A stretch of 64,000 nt of DNA from Heyndrickxia oleronia (lineage in GTDB: Bacteria; Bacillota; Bacilli; Bacillales; Bacillaceae_C), in the NCBI RefSeq assembly GCF_017809215.1, contig NZ_CP065424.1, positions 3,944,001-4,008,000 on the forward strand, read 5' to 3'. The position numbers and the translations under genes were made by a program. The notes below the pieces were generated by a model that searched no databases, was not told where the DNA came from, and saw nothing but the letters and a program-made list of their open reading frames with translations. Of this stretch, positions 17,424 to 25,766 are shown one piece after another. Numbering within the stretch: the stretch's first letter is position 1; every line of letters starts with the position of its first letter.

Positions 17424-18513
17424 ATGCCCTAACCATCTCCTGATACGCCTTCCACATTTTTTGATGGGAAACAGGAAAGGCATATTGAGTTAATTCTTCT
17501 TTTGTCACAAGCTTTAAGTCCTCTTTTTGTTCTACTTGTCCAAGGATTTCCCCTGAGTATACGTCAATATTCCACGTTAAGTGGGAAAAAACATGTGGAA
17601 TGGTAGTCAATGATTCTTTTTCCAACTGGATATCCACTCGGAAATCCTTTTTCAAGAAATCATGAAGGATATCTTTCGGTTTGACTAGCTGACTTTTTTC
17701 TACATTTGGAAACTCCCATAAATTTGCCAATAGCCCGTCACTTGGCCGTTTATGGATGAGATACTTCCCTTCCTGATCCTTTAGCACCGCTGCAATTAGC
17801 TCTATATGCTTCATGCTTTTTTTCTTCGTCTTCACTGGCAATTCATTTTGAACTCCCTCTTCAAAAGCTTGGCAATGTTCTCTTACTGGACAAAGGAGAC
17901 ACGCCGGGGAGGTGGGAGTACAAATCAATGCACCTAATTCCATCAAGGCTTGATTGAAAAAAGATGGATTGTCATGTGAAATGAGCTCGCGAACGGCTTG
18001 TTCAAACACCTTTCTTGAAGAAGCCTTTGCGATATCATCCCAAATCGTCAGAATTCTTGAGAATACTCGCATGACATTCCCATCAACAGCAGGCTCGGGA
18101 ACACCATACGCAATACTTAAAATGGCACCTGCAGTATAAGGGCCAACCCCTTTTAATGACTTGATTTCCTCAGGTGTATTCGGTACTTTGCTATTATAGT
18201 TTTCCTTGACTTCTCTCACAGCTGCTTGCAAATTTCTAACCCGGGAATAGTATCCTAAACCTTCCCAAGCCTTTAACACACTTTCTTCATCAGCATCTGC
18301 GAGCGCTTCTATAGTTGGAAATTTTTCAATAAAACGATTAAAATAGGGAATAACAGTATCCACTCTTGTTTGCTGTAGCATAATTTCAGAAACCCAGACT
18401 TTATAAGGATCTTGATCCTTCCTCCAAGGGAGGTCACGCTGCTCTTCCTTAAACCAATTTAATAAATCATTTTGGAATTCTTGCTTATTTATCTTTTCAA
18501 TCGTACTTACCAT
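17422..18513 (-). CDS. mutY: A/G-specific adenine DNA glycosylase
   Basis: Removes adenine mispaired with 8-oxoguanine. The 363-residue protein has the catalytic Glu in EIMLQQTRVDTV, the helix-hairpin-helix LKGVGPYTAGAILSIA, the catalytic Asp in PAVDGNVMRV, and the 4Fe-4S cysteine loop CTPTSPACLLCPVREHC. The C-terminal Nudix-like 8-oxoG recognition domain follows (FPNVEKSQ, HVFSHLTW). The start at 18513 has TGGAGGA 5-6 nt upstream; the longer frame to 18576 lacks one. As in B. subtilis (yfhQ), it neighbours yfhP. Confidence 0.94.
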   Translation of the reverse strand: MVSTIEKINKQEFQNDLLNWFKEEQRDLPWRKDQDPYKVWVSEIMLQQTRVDTVIPYFNRFIEKFPTIEALADADEESVLKAWEGLGYYSRVRNLQAAVREVKENYNSKVPNTPEEIKSLKGVGPYTAGAILSIAYGVPEPAVDGNVMRVFSRILTIWDDIAKASSRKVFEQAVRELISHDNPSFFNQALMELGALICTPTSPACLLCPVREHCQAFEEGVQNELPVKTKKKSMKHIELIAAVLKDQEGKYLIHKRPSDGLLANLWEFPNVEKSQLVKPKDILHDFLKKDFRVDIQLEKESLTTIPHVFSHLTWNIDVYSGEILGQVEQKEDLKLVTKEELTQYAFPVSHQKMWKAYQEMVRA

Positions 18514-18833
18514 ATAGTCCTCCAGCAATCTATCGTAAAGGTTATCACCATGAACATGTAAGAGCTTCATTAACAACCTCTAATAAAATTATGTTAATTC
18601 CCCTTCTTATGGGGAAAAGTAATAGAAAATAATGACTTCCGTGTAATATCCGAAACAATAAAAACGGAATATTAAGATTCGATTACAAATTGCTTACTTC
18701 ACGGAATGTCCATTGCAAATCACACCTTTTTACCATATCATGTTTTAACAATAATTCATACGCTGATACATTTACTTTCTGCAGTACAAATTTTGGATAA
18801 TGATTTGCCAACCTTTTAAGGGGGAAGTTAGTT

Positions 18834-19817
18834 TTGGATACAGGTACACATCTTGTTATGGGGTTTGCACTGGGTGGATTAGCCACTCTGGACCCAGTTG
18901 TAACCGAGAACACTATTAATTCACATAGTATCCTTTTTGCCACAATTATAGGATCACAAATTCCTGACATCGATACATTTTTAAAATTTCGCAATAACGC
19001 TGTTTACATTCGCAATCATCGCGGGGCAACCCATTCGATCCCAGCTATCATTTTGTGGTCCTTGCTCATAACGATTTGTGGAAGTTTTATCTTTCAAGGA
19101 GCCAATTTATTTCATCTGTGGCTCTGGGCGTTTCTAGCCGTTTTTCTCCATGTATTTGTTGATATTTTCAATGCATACGGAACACAAGCCCTGCGACCGT
19201 TTTCCTCCAAATGGGTTGCATTAGGCATCATCAATACCTTTGATCCTTTCATTTTTATTATTCATGTCATTGGATTGATTATTTGGGCGTTCGGAGCAAA
19301 TCCTGGGATCACCTTCATCGTTGTTTACAGCATCATTATTATCTATTATTTAACGAGATTTGCTGAGCAATGGTTAGTTAAAAAAGCCGTATTAAAGCTC
19401 ATCCCGGATGCTGAAAAAATCATCATCGCCCCCACTATGAGATTTTTTAAATGGAGAATCGTTGTTAGCACAAAAGATCAATTTTTTGTCGGAAGTGCAT
19501 ATAAACATGAGGTTACGATACTAGATGAATTTGATCGTATACCTATCCCTGAAAATAACATTATCGACCAAGCAAAAAAAGACAAAAACATCTCAGCCTT
19601 TTTATCCTTTTCCCCGATTTATCGTTGGGTCATTAAGGAGCTAAATACCGGCTACGAAGTACAATTTATTGATTTGCGCTACCGAAGTAAAGGACATTAT
19701 CCATTCGTTGCCATCGTGCAAATGAAGGATGATCTAGACATTACGGGTTCCTATACTGGCTGGATCTATAGTAAAGAAAAGCTGAGAAAGAAATTAGATA
19801 TAGCCACAAGAACTTGA
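18834..19817 (+). CDS. yfhP: Membrane-bound metal-dependent hydrolase family, YfhP
   Basis: A 327-residue protein of the YdjM/LexA-binding-related family (PF04307). Its N-terminal half has about five hydrophobic helices and conserved metal-type residues: PDID (residues 44-47), HRGATHS and HVFVDIFNAYGT. The C-terminal soluble part begins near residue 200. The start is TTG, fixed by AAGGGGGAAG 7-8 nt upstream. B. subtilis YfhP has been reported as a regulator of YfhO-dependent functions and biofilm-related genes; whether that holds here is inference. Confidence 0.85.
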   Translation: MDTGTHLVMGFALGGLATLDPVVTENTINSHSILFATIIGSQIPDIDTFLKFRNNAVYIRNHRGATHSIPAIILWSLLITICGSFIFQGANLFHLWLWAFLAVFLHVFVDIFNAYGTQALRPFSSKWVALGIINTFDPFIFIIHVIGLIIWAFGANPGITFIVVYSIIIIYYLTRFAEQWLVKKAVLKLIPDAEKIIIAPTMRFFKWRIVVSTKDQFFVGSAYKHEVTILDEFDRIPIPENNIIDQAKKDKNISAFLSFSPIYRWVIKELNTGYEVQFIDLRYRSKGHYPFVAIVQMKDDLDITGSYTGWIYSKEKLRKKLDIATRT

Positions 19818-19934
19818 CAGGAAGTGGATGAACCTTCTAGTTATAATGGTTTAATGAAGGAAAATAATAATGGATAGGGCTGTCTATAAGTTTTTACATC
19901 CCTTTTTATAAAACCTTCGAAGGGGGATCACATA

Positions 19935-20096
19935 ATGAGAAATAAAGCAAAAGGCTTTCCTTATGGAAATGATAATAAATTTGAAGGTGAACCAAGAGCA
20001 AAAGCTGAATTTGCTTCCACACGTGCAGATGGATCCATCAACACGCACCCACAGGAAAGAATGAAGGCATCAAGTAGAAGAGATAGCGACGTCTAA
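19935..20096 (+). CDS. sspK: Small acid-soluble spore protein K
   Basis: A 53-residue SspK, read directly from the sequence. KGFPYGNDNKFEGEPRAKAE and ADGSINTHPQERMKAS match the family closely. It is a minor SASP packed in the spore core. AAGGGGGATC lies about 7 nt before the ATG. Sigma-G control is expected, but no confident promoter was seen. It ends only 16 bp before the IS1182-like element, so the insertion may have removed its native terminator; the IS carries a hairpin that could substitute. Confidence 0.93.
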   Translation: MRNKAKGFPYGNDNKFEGEPRAKAEFASTRADGSINTHPQERMKASSRRDSDV

Positions 20097-20111
20097 TACC
20101 ATGTAAAACAC

Positions 20112-21941
20112 AAAAGAGGCTGGGACAAAACCCACCTCTGAGATGAAAAAGCCGGTGAATTTTACGACGAGTAAAATTTCACCGGCTTTGATTTTTTTAC
20201 AATAAAATAAGGACCACTTCTGATAAAATTAAGTTACCACACCAAATAAAATCAGAAAGAAGGATCCTTATGTTTAAAAATTATACCATGAATCAATTAG
20301 TTTTGCCTTTAGATTTAGAAGTAAAATTACAAAAAAATGATATTGCCTTTCATATCCATCATCTAGTTGAAAGTATTCCTCATGAAGTTTTCGAACCATT
20401 TCTGCGAAATGAGGGCTGTCCTGCTTATCATCCACGCATGATGCTTAAAATTATTTTATGTGCCTACACCCAATCTGTTTTTTCAGGGCGAAAAATTGAA
20501 GCCTTATTAAAAGACAGTATCCGGATGATGTGGCTAGCTCAAGGGTATGAACCAAGCTACCGTACAATCAATCGATTCCGTGTTCATTCAGATGTGAAAG
20601 AATTAATTCGCCAATGTTTCGTCCAATTTCGTTGCCAATTAATCGAAGAAAAACTAATCGATCAAGAAGCAATTTTTATTGATGGTACAAAGATTGAAGC
20701 AAATGCGAATAAATTTACGTTTGTCTGGAAGAAATCGATTGAGAAATATCATCACAGTTTAATTGAAAGGTCAAACCAGCTATATAACGAGCTACTTGAG
20801 AACGAAATTATACCTGAAATTGAACGGGAAGGTGATGAACAATTATCATTGAAAGAGCTCGCTCAATTGGTTGGAAAAGTGGACAATGTCGTAGCTGAGT
20901 ATGATAAACAAATTGAGGAATCATCAGACGTTCCAGAACGAAAAGCTTTAAGAAGTGAACGCAAATACCCGAAACAAGTGCGTAAACAGTTGATTGATTT
21001 TGTCTTACGAAAACAAAAATACCAACGAGACTTTGAAATCTTTGGCACACGTAATAGCTATTCCAAAACAGATCTGGACGCGACATTTATGCGAATGAAA
21101 GATGATTATATGCAAAACGGACAATTGAAAGCTGGTTACAATGTACAAATCGCAACAGAAGGGCAATACACGCTTGCCTATAGTTTATTTTCAAACCCAA
21201 CAGATACACGTACGTTAATTCCATTTCTTGATGAAATCGAGAACCATTATTTCGTGTTACCGAAACATATTGTCGCAGATGCAGGTTATGGTAGTGAACA
21301 AAACTATAATGATATCCTTTCGAACAGAAAACGAGAAGCACTGATTACGTATAATCTGTATTTGAAGGAGCAAAAGAAAAGTACAAACAAAACCCATTGA
21401 ATCCCGAAAACTGGCAGTATTGTGAAGAAACAGATACATATATATGCCCTAACCAGAAACGTCTTGAATTTCAATATCATTCTGTCCGTACTGATCGTAC
21501 GGGATTCCAACGAAGGTTCAAGATCTACGAGTGTGAGGACTGTTCGGGATGTCCATTCCGTTCATCATGTACAAAAGCGAAAGAAGGCAACAATCGAAAA
21601 CTAATGGTGAATGAACAATGGGAACAACAAAAAGTATATGTGAGAGCGAAGCTTTCAGAAGAGAAAACGAGATCCATCTATCGAAAACGCAAAATCGATG
21701 TGGAACCGGTTTTTGGATTCTTGAAGGCTAATTTGCGTTTCACTCGATTTTCTGTACGAGGAAAATCGAAGGTAGAAAATGAAATGGGACTCGCATTAAT
21801 GGCCGTGAATTTAAGAAAATTCACGGCCAAACAACTACGGTAATAGAAGAATCAACACACAAAAATAGAAAAAGTTGAATTTGAGTTCGCTCAAATTCAA
21901 CTTTTTCACTATTTGAAGCTAGTTATGTCCCAGCCCCTTTT
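20112..21941 (+). mobile_element. IS1182-like insertion sequence, frameshifted
   Basis: About 1.83 kb with 20-bp terminal inverted repeats that differ at two positions; their shared core is GGCTGGGACA. A strong hairpin with a T run (AAAGCCGGTG/CACCGGCTTT, 20148-20197) precedes the transposase and would block incoming transcription. A second hairpin terminator (21869-21906) follows it. It lies 3 bp from the end of yfhH. No target duplication was obvious. Confidence 0.92.
20270..21843 (+). pseudogene. IS1182-family transposase with a -1 frameshift
   Basis: The N-terminal part (20270-21400) carries the IS1182/DUF772 region (AYHPRMMLKIILCAYTQ) and the catalytic DGTKIEANANKFT. The C-terminal part (to 21843) carries CEDCSGCPFRSSCTKA, VEPVFGFLKANLRFTRFSVRG and the end of the DDE domain. 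The two are in different frames. One A is missing from the A-rich run at 21372-21380; adding it restores a single 524-codon frame. Full-length transposase is therefore unlikely without slippage. Confidence 0.88.
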
Positions 21942-21943
21942 AA

Positions 21944-22267
21944 TTATTTTAGTTTCTTTAAAACAGATATCGGAAGTGCCTCTTCTTCCTTTTGGCCAGC
22001 TAAGCGATAGCCCCATGCAAAAACACCGTTAATATAATCGATTTTGAAGTAGCTTCCTGGATCTCCTTCTATTTCATAGAGTTCTCCCGGAATAAAGTCT
22101 TTAGGATTCAATAAATAGGCTTTGGCCATTACGATCTTTCTTTCTAGAACGGCATATTCATTTACAATACCAAGCTGTTCTGCCTTTCTGGCCTTTTCGG
22201 TTAATAAAGATATTTCCTGTCTTAATTCATACTCTGTCATTTGACTGTATCTTTTTTCTTGCTCCAT
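21944..22267 (-). CDS. yfhH: YfhH family protein (DUF1811)
   Basis: A 107-residue cytosolic protein. An N-terminal helical hairpin (YELRQEISLLTEKARKAEQLG) precedes a small beta domain ending in the GSYFKIDYINGVFAWGYRL segment typical of DUF1811. The molecular function is unknown. It starts 18 bp after recX in the same direction, as in B. subtilis, and is probably co-transcribed. The IS1182-like element lies only 3 bp past its stop. Confidence 0.85.
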   Translation of the reverse strand: MEQEKRYSQMTEYELRQEISLLTEKARKAEQLGIVNEYAVLERKIVMAKAYLLNPKDFIPGELYEIEGDPGSYFKIDYINGVFAWGYRLAGQKEEEALPISVLKKLK

Positions 22268-22285
22268 GAGTTGTTTCCCACCTAT

Positions 22286-23080
22286 TCACTTTTCATATTC
22301 ATTGATAAATCGGTCGATTAATTCGATTGAAAATCCTTTTCGATATAAGGTCTGTTTCATTTTTTGCTCATACTCATAGCCACTATACTTTTGGAATTTC
22401 CGATGCGCCTTCATTCCTTGCTCAATCATCGCATGCCATTCCTGATCCTCATCCTTTTCGATTGTTACCTCATTCATGGCCATTTGGATCATTTCTCCCG
22501 AAAAACCTTTTCTCAGTAAATTCTGTTCAATTTTTTGCTTTAAACTTCTCTCGGAAAGCTTCTGGTTCTGCTTGATTGTTTTTTCAATCAGTGCTGTCGC
22601 ATGGGAAAGCTGAGCATCCATTGGATATTCCTTCATCGCTATGTCAATATTCGTTTCAGAAATCCCCTTCTCCTTTAACTCCCGTTTTAAAACACTTGGC
22701 CCTTTTTTCGTTGTATTGACTTGTGTTCGAACAAAGGCAATAGCAAACTCTACATCATTTATATATTTCAATTGATATAATTTATGGATAACTTCTTGAA
22801 TCGCAGGTTCAGGATATTCTTTTTGCTTTAAATAATCCCTAACTTCCCTTTCAGAACGCATGCGAAAGGAAAGATAATGTATGGCACTATTAACACCCTT
22901 ACGGATCTCATCCTCATAGTTGATTTCAGTAATATCTAATTCAGATAGTTCCTTCCCCTTCATTAACTGAAATCGTGCTAATACTTCTTCATCCACACTA
23001 AAGGAGTAGTTCCCATCAAGAAAGATATTATACCGTTCAACATTATTCTTTTGTACGGATATTTTCGTAATAATTGGCAT
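22286..23080 (-). CDS. recX: Regulatory protein RecX
   Basis: A 264-residue modulator that binds RecA filaments. The family's repeated three-helix motifs are visible: AIHYLSFRMRSEREVRDYLKQ, GPSVLKRELKEKGI and QKIEQNLLRKGFS. The Gram-positive long form matches the length. The ATG at 23080 is preferred over 23089 because AAAGAGGG abuts the earlier ATG and lies 9 nt from the later one. Confidence 0.9.
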   Translation of the reverse strand: MPIITKISVQKNNVERYNIFLDGNYSFSVDEEVLARFQLMKGKELSELDITEINYEDEIRKGVNSAIHYLSFRMRSEREVRDYLKQKEYPEPAIQEVIHKLYQLKYINDVEFAIAFVRTQVNTTKKGPSVLKRELKEKGISETNIDIAMKEYPMDAQLSHATALIEKTIKQNQKLSERSLKQKIEQNLLRKGFSGEMIQMAMNEVTIEKDEDQEWHAMIEQGMKAHRKFQKYSGYEYEQKMKQTLYRKGFSIELIDRFINEYEK

Positions 23081-23164
23081 AGAAAGCATCCCTCTTTATT
23101 TGAATTCCATCTCATTTTACCATTCTATTCCGTATGTTTGCCATGATTAAGGTAATACTGTATA

Positions 23165-23257
23165 GAAAAGCACAGCGCCTTGTTGAGTAGGAAATCAGCT
23201 TTATTGATTTTCTCGGAAGTCCTATTAAGGGTAAAGGCACTGGAGCTAGTCAGAAAT
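23165..23257. repeat. Degenerate dispersed hairpin element
   Basis: CAGCGCCTTG...AGTAGGA is imperfectly complementary to TCCTATTAAG...AAGGCACTG, with an inner AATCAGC/GATT loop and the tail CTGGAGCTAG. It has the plan of the short palindromic repeats common in Bacillus intergenic regions. A better preserved relative may lie at 50410-50487. Confidence 0.5.
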
Positions 23258-23303
23258 GCCATGTTCAACATTCTTAAAAAGATCAGTGAAAGGGTGAAAT
23301 GAG

Positions 23304-23432
23304 ATGTCGAAAGATAAACGTGTTAAAACAAAAAGTAATTTATCGAGTATGCAAGCCATTAACTATGCCCATGAATTTAAAATTGCCGATCGTGCAGGTG
23401 GATATATCCAAGACAGACAAAAAAATTCTTGA
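23304..23432 (+). CDS. yfhE: YfhE family small protein
   Basis: Forty-two residues, read directly from the sequence. A basic N-terminus (SKDKRVKTKSNLSSMQ) is followed by NYAHEFKIADRAGGY, the conserved YfhE segment. A GTGAAATGAG precedes the ATG. It lies 78 bp before yfhD, in the order seen in B. subtilis. Function is unknown. An overlapping longer frame in phase 1 (23299-23496) is a shadow. Confidence 0.75.
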   Translation: MSKDKRVKTKSNLSSMQAINYAHEFKIADRAGGYIQDRQKNS

Positions 23433-23510
23433 TAAAACCAACGAATTTTACACAATCTATAGAAACGGAAAACATTCCGTACAATTTTATATTTGAAGGG
23501 GGCACTAAAA

Positions 23511-23696
23511 ATGGGTAGAGCACATAAGCAAAAAACACGTGACAAAAATAAAGCAAAACTTCCCCAAGTTCCTAAAAATTTAAAATATGACGGTAAAGAC
23601 GTAGAGTTTTCCGAAGAACTAGCTGACCAAAACGATCGAGAAGCACAAGCTCGATCCCAAGCAGCCGAAAAACGAGCAAAAAACAAAAAAATGTAA
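23511..23696 (+). CDS. yfhD: YfhD family protein
   Basis: Sixty-one residues, very basic at the N-terminus (GRAHKQKTRDKNK) and acidic then alanine-rich at the C-terminus (DVEFSEELADQNDREAQARSQ), the YfhD family pattern. GAAGGGGGC lies 8-9 nt before the ATG at 23511; the in-frame ATG at 23493 overlaps that site and is rejected. Function is unknown; small proteins of this kind are often sporulation-associated. Confidence 0.85.
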   Translation: MGRAHKQKTRDKNKAKLPQVPKNLKYDGKDVEFSEELADQNDREAQARSQAAEKRAKNKKM

Positions 23697-23720
23697 AAAG
23701 CAGGGGCCTCCCCTGCTTTT
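23695..23720 (+). terminator. Terminator after yfhD
   Basis: AAAAGCAGGGG and CCCCTGCTTTT form a perfect 11-bp stem with a 3-nt loop, directly after the yfhD stop. Confidence 0.9.
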
Positions 23721-23725
23721 CCTAT

Positions 23726-23870
23726 GGGGGTCAGACCCCACCAAGAAAATCCCGATGAAATCAACCTTTTTCATAAAAGAACTAGCGTTGTGGGGTCAGA
23801 CCCCACTAAGAAAATCCCTATGAAATCAACCTTTTTCATAAAAGAACTAGCGTTGTGGGGTCAGACCCCC
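23726..23870. repeat. 65-bp-period array of the GGGGTCAGACCCC palindrome
   Basis: Three copies lie at 23727, 23792 and 23857, exactly 65 bp apart. The two spacers are nearly identical to each other: they begin with CCAAGAAAATCCC or CTAAGAAAATCCC and end in AACTAGCGTTGT. The palindrome is the reverse complement of the 5775-6183 core. The spacers resemble that array only at the end next to the palindrome. Confidence 0.92.
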
Positions 23871-23873
23871 AAG

Positions 23874-24057
23874 TTTTCCACAACTCTACTAATTTTGTGT
23901 ATAGTTTTTTAAAACCCCTTCAAATCAACAGATTACCCCTCTTGAATATTGTGGATAAGTTTGTTAATAACTTATGTGGATAAGCCGTCAATTTTGTGGA
24001 ATTCCCTCTATAGCCTTTATTTCATCGCATTTAATATGTGTATATCATTGTGGATAT
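23874..24057. promoter_or_regulatory. Cluster of DnaA-box-like sites
   Basis: Two perfect TGTGGATAA (TTATCCACA) boxes lie at 23950-23958 and 23975-23983. TTTTCCACA at 23874-23882 and TGTGGATAT at 24049-24057 each have one mismatch. The surrounding 300 bp is AT-rich and lies between the repeat array and the regulator promoter. It contains no gene. Confidence 0.45.
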
Positions 24058-24093
24058 TTTTTAAATAAAAATTATTTTCCATAAGTTAGTTTC

Positions 24094-24122
24094 TTGAAAT
24101 ATTTACAAAAATCTTACATAAT
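24094..24122 (+). promoter_or_regulatory. Candidate sigma-A promoter of the RNPP-type regulator
   Basis: TTGAAA (24094-24099) and CATAAT (24117-24122) are 17 nt apart. A palindromic AATTTTCAAAATT at 24139-24151 just downstream could be an operator. Confidence 0.5.
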
Positions 24123-24181
24123 AGACAAAACGATACTGAATTTTCAAAATTAAAATAATGTATTAGCTAGGAGTCTTTATT

Positions 24182-25444
24182 ATGCATATTGGGACAAGAA
24201 TTCGATTTTATCGTCTTTTAAGAGGACTTAGTCCTGAGGAATTATCTGATGGCATTACCGCACTATCATATCTAGCATCTATTGAAAATAATGGTCATAC
24301 ACCTCCTATTGAAATGCTAAGTCAATTATGTGACCGGCTTGAAATTCCATTTATGACCTATCCGAACGAAGAATTAACTCAGCTCTTGGATAAATGGAAG
24401 CCTTCTTTATTACAAAATGATCAAGAGGAATCCTCTGCCATTTTTGAGGAAATTTCAAGCAAACTTTCTGATAGTGTGGACTTCCAACTTATTCTAACCT
24501 ATCATGTATACTTAATCAGATATTACCTAATACAAAAACAGCTTGAGAAGGCAAAAGAATTAATCGAAATGGTTAAACCTTTTCACTTTGAAATGGCTGA
24601 TGACTTAAAATTCTCATTTCAAAAATTCCACGGAAACTATCTCTACTACACAAATCAATTCGCTGAGGCAGCTAGTCTATTTAATAATGCAAAAAATTAC
24701 TTATTTGCGATTGATGCAAATTTACTTGATGAAAAAGCCGACCTATATTATATGTATGGACTGACTCTTGGTCGAATCAACAAAAACACATTATCGGTTT
24801 TCTACATTGAAGAAGCATTATCACTTTTTCAACAAACCTATCAAATGAAGCGCTGTACAGATTGTCATATGCTACTTGGAGTGGTTTATAGTAAAATGCA
24901 AGAATATAGCGATTCTGAACATCATTACACGATTGCCAAACAGTTAGCAAAATCTATTAGCTATACAGATTTAATCGATAAAATTGAACATAACTTAGGA
25001 TTGTTAAAATCTCGTCAAGGGAAATCAAAGGAGGCGATTACACATTATCTTAATAGTTATGAAGAATTAGATAAACAGAAAACAAATGACCAACTCCAAA
25101 TTATTATTAATATCATCAATGAATACTATAAGATTGGCTTTATTCACGAGGTAAATATTTGGCTGGAACATGGTTTTTCCCTCATCGAGTCCATTGATCA
25201 ACAAAAGGAGCACTATATTGAATTAACCTTTTTCCAGTATATTGTAAGGGGCTACCCTGAAGGCTTCGAGGATTTTATATTGAATATAGCGATTCCTTAT
25301 TTCGAAGAAAGAAAGCAGAATCAATCCATTATCGTTTATTCAAAAAAACTCGGAGAATATTACCAGAAGAAGAAGAGATTTAAGGAGGCTGCGCTCTCTT
25401 TCGCTAAGGCAAATTCCGTCTATGAAAAAATTTTAGAACTTTAA
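24182..25444 (+). CDS. HTH-TPR transcriptional regulator, RNPP (NprR/PlcR-like)
   Basis: 420 residues. Residues 1-60 form an XRE-type helix-turn-helix (IGTRIRFYRLLRGLSPEELS...SIENNGHTPPIEML). The remainder is a run of helical TPR-like repeats: AKELIEMVKPF, FAEAASLFNNAKNY, YSDSEHHYTIAKQLAKSI and FKEAALSFAKANSVYEK. This is the layout of RNPP regulators, which bind a re-imported signalling peptide in the TPR groove. The peptide-like gene 13 bp downstream strongly supports this. The length fits NprR (about 420 residues) better than PlcR. Targets are unknown. Confidence 0.82.
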   Translation: MHIGTRIRFYRLLRGLSPEELSDGITALSYLASIENNGHTPPIEMLSQLCDRLEIPFMTYPNEELTQLLDKWKPSLLQNDQEESSAIFEEISSKLSDSVDFQLILTYHVYLIRYYLIQKQLEKAKELIEMVKPFHFEMADDLKFSFQKFHGNYLYYTNQFAEAASLFNNAKNYLFAIDANLLDEKADLYYMYGLTLGRINKNTLSVFYIEEALSLFQQTYQMKRCTDCHMLLGVVYSKMQEYSDSEHHYTIAKQLAKSISYTDLIDKIEHNLGLLKSRQGKSKEAITHYLNSYEELDKQKTNDQLQIIINIINEYYKIGFIHEVNIWLEHGFSLIESIDQQKEHYIELTFFQYIVRGYPEGFEDFILNIAIPYFEERKQNQSIIVYSKKLGEYYQKKKRFKEAALSFAKANSVYEKILEL

Positions 25445-25457
25445 GGAGGGTTTTCTT

Positions 25458-25619
25458 TTGAAAAAAAGAATGACGCTAGTTAAATGGATTTTTATCGTTC
25501 TAATCATAGTAGCAGTAGTGATACCGAATGCCGTTGAACTTTTCCACCCTGTTGATCATGCAATTGGGGATTTTTGGCCACCTATCAATCTACCAAAGGG
25601 AATTATAGATAAACTATAG
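25458..25619 (+). CDS. Putative signalling propeptide for the upstream regulator
   Basis: A 53-residue product beginning at TTG, fixed by a near-perfect AAGGAGGG 7 nt upstream that overlaps the regulator's stop. An internal ATG at 25470 is a weaker alternative. It has a basic N-terminus (KKRMTLVK), a single hydrophobic segment WIFIVLIIVAVVIPNAVELF and a polar tail ending INLPKGIIDKL. Size, export signal and position match PapR, NprX and Phr precursors. The mature peptide would be cut from the C-terminal half; no known heptapeptide is present. Confidence 0.7.
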   Translation: MKKRMTLVKWIFIVLIIVAVVIPNAVELFHPVDHAIGDFWPPINLPKGIIDKL

Positions 25620-25626
25620 TACTAAA

Positions 25627-25710
25627 AGGTTCTTTTCATAACCAATGTTGCTATTTAGATCATCTTTTAACCATATCGACGAGTTTTTCACGCCACTGAG
25701 AAAAGAGCCT
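25627..25710. repeat. Dispersed hairpin repeat, copy 1
   Basis: AGGTTCTTTTC at the left pairs with GAAAAGAGCCT at the right. The interior contains TTGTTGCTATTTAG-like sequence (TGTTGCTATTTAG). A second copy lies at 44005-44060. It falls between the peptide gene and the trp operon terminator. Confidence 0.7.
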
Positions 25711-25743
25711 ACTAAATAAGGGGGAACGAATCATAGTCCCCCC
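25711..25743 (-). terminator. Likely trp operon terminator
   Basis: GGGGGAAC and GTCCCCC pair with one bulge around an 8-nt loop. On the minus strand this is followed by TTATTT, 24 bp beyond the trpA stop. Confidence 0.6.
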
Positions 25744-25766
25744 TCCTCTTACATAATAACGATCAT

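Noticed and set aside
23163..23290. Small gene between recX and yfhE
   Set aside because: The region is a degenerate palindromic repeat with no frame that has both a ribosome site and coding character.
23299..23496. 65-codon frame overlapping yfhE
   Set aside because: The frame at 23304-23432 encodes the recognisable YfhE segment; this one is its out-of-phase shadow.
23493..23912. Frames through the 23726-23870 repeats (such as 23724-23912)
   Set aside because: Repeat-driven open frame without a ribosome site, caused by the palindrome array.
24139..24151. CodY box near the RNPP-type regulator promoter
   Set aside because: AATTTTCAAAATT lacks the central WG of the CodY consensus; it is a palindrome of unknown binder and was mentioned only as a possible operator.
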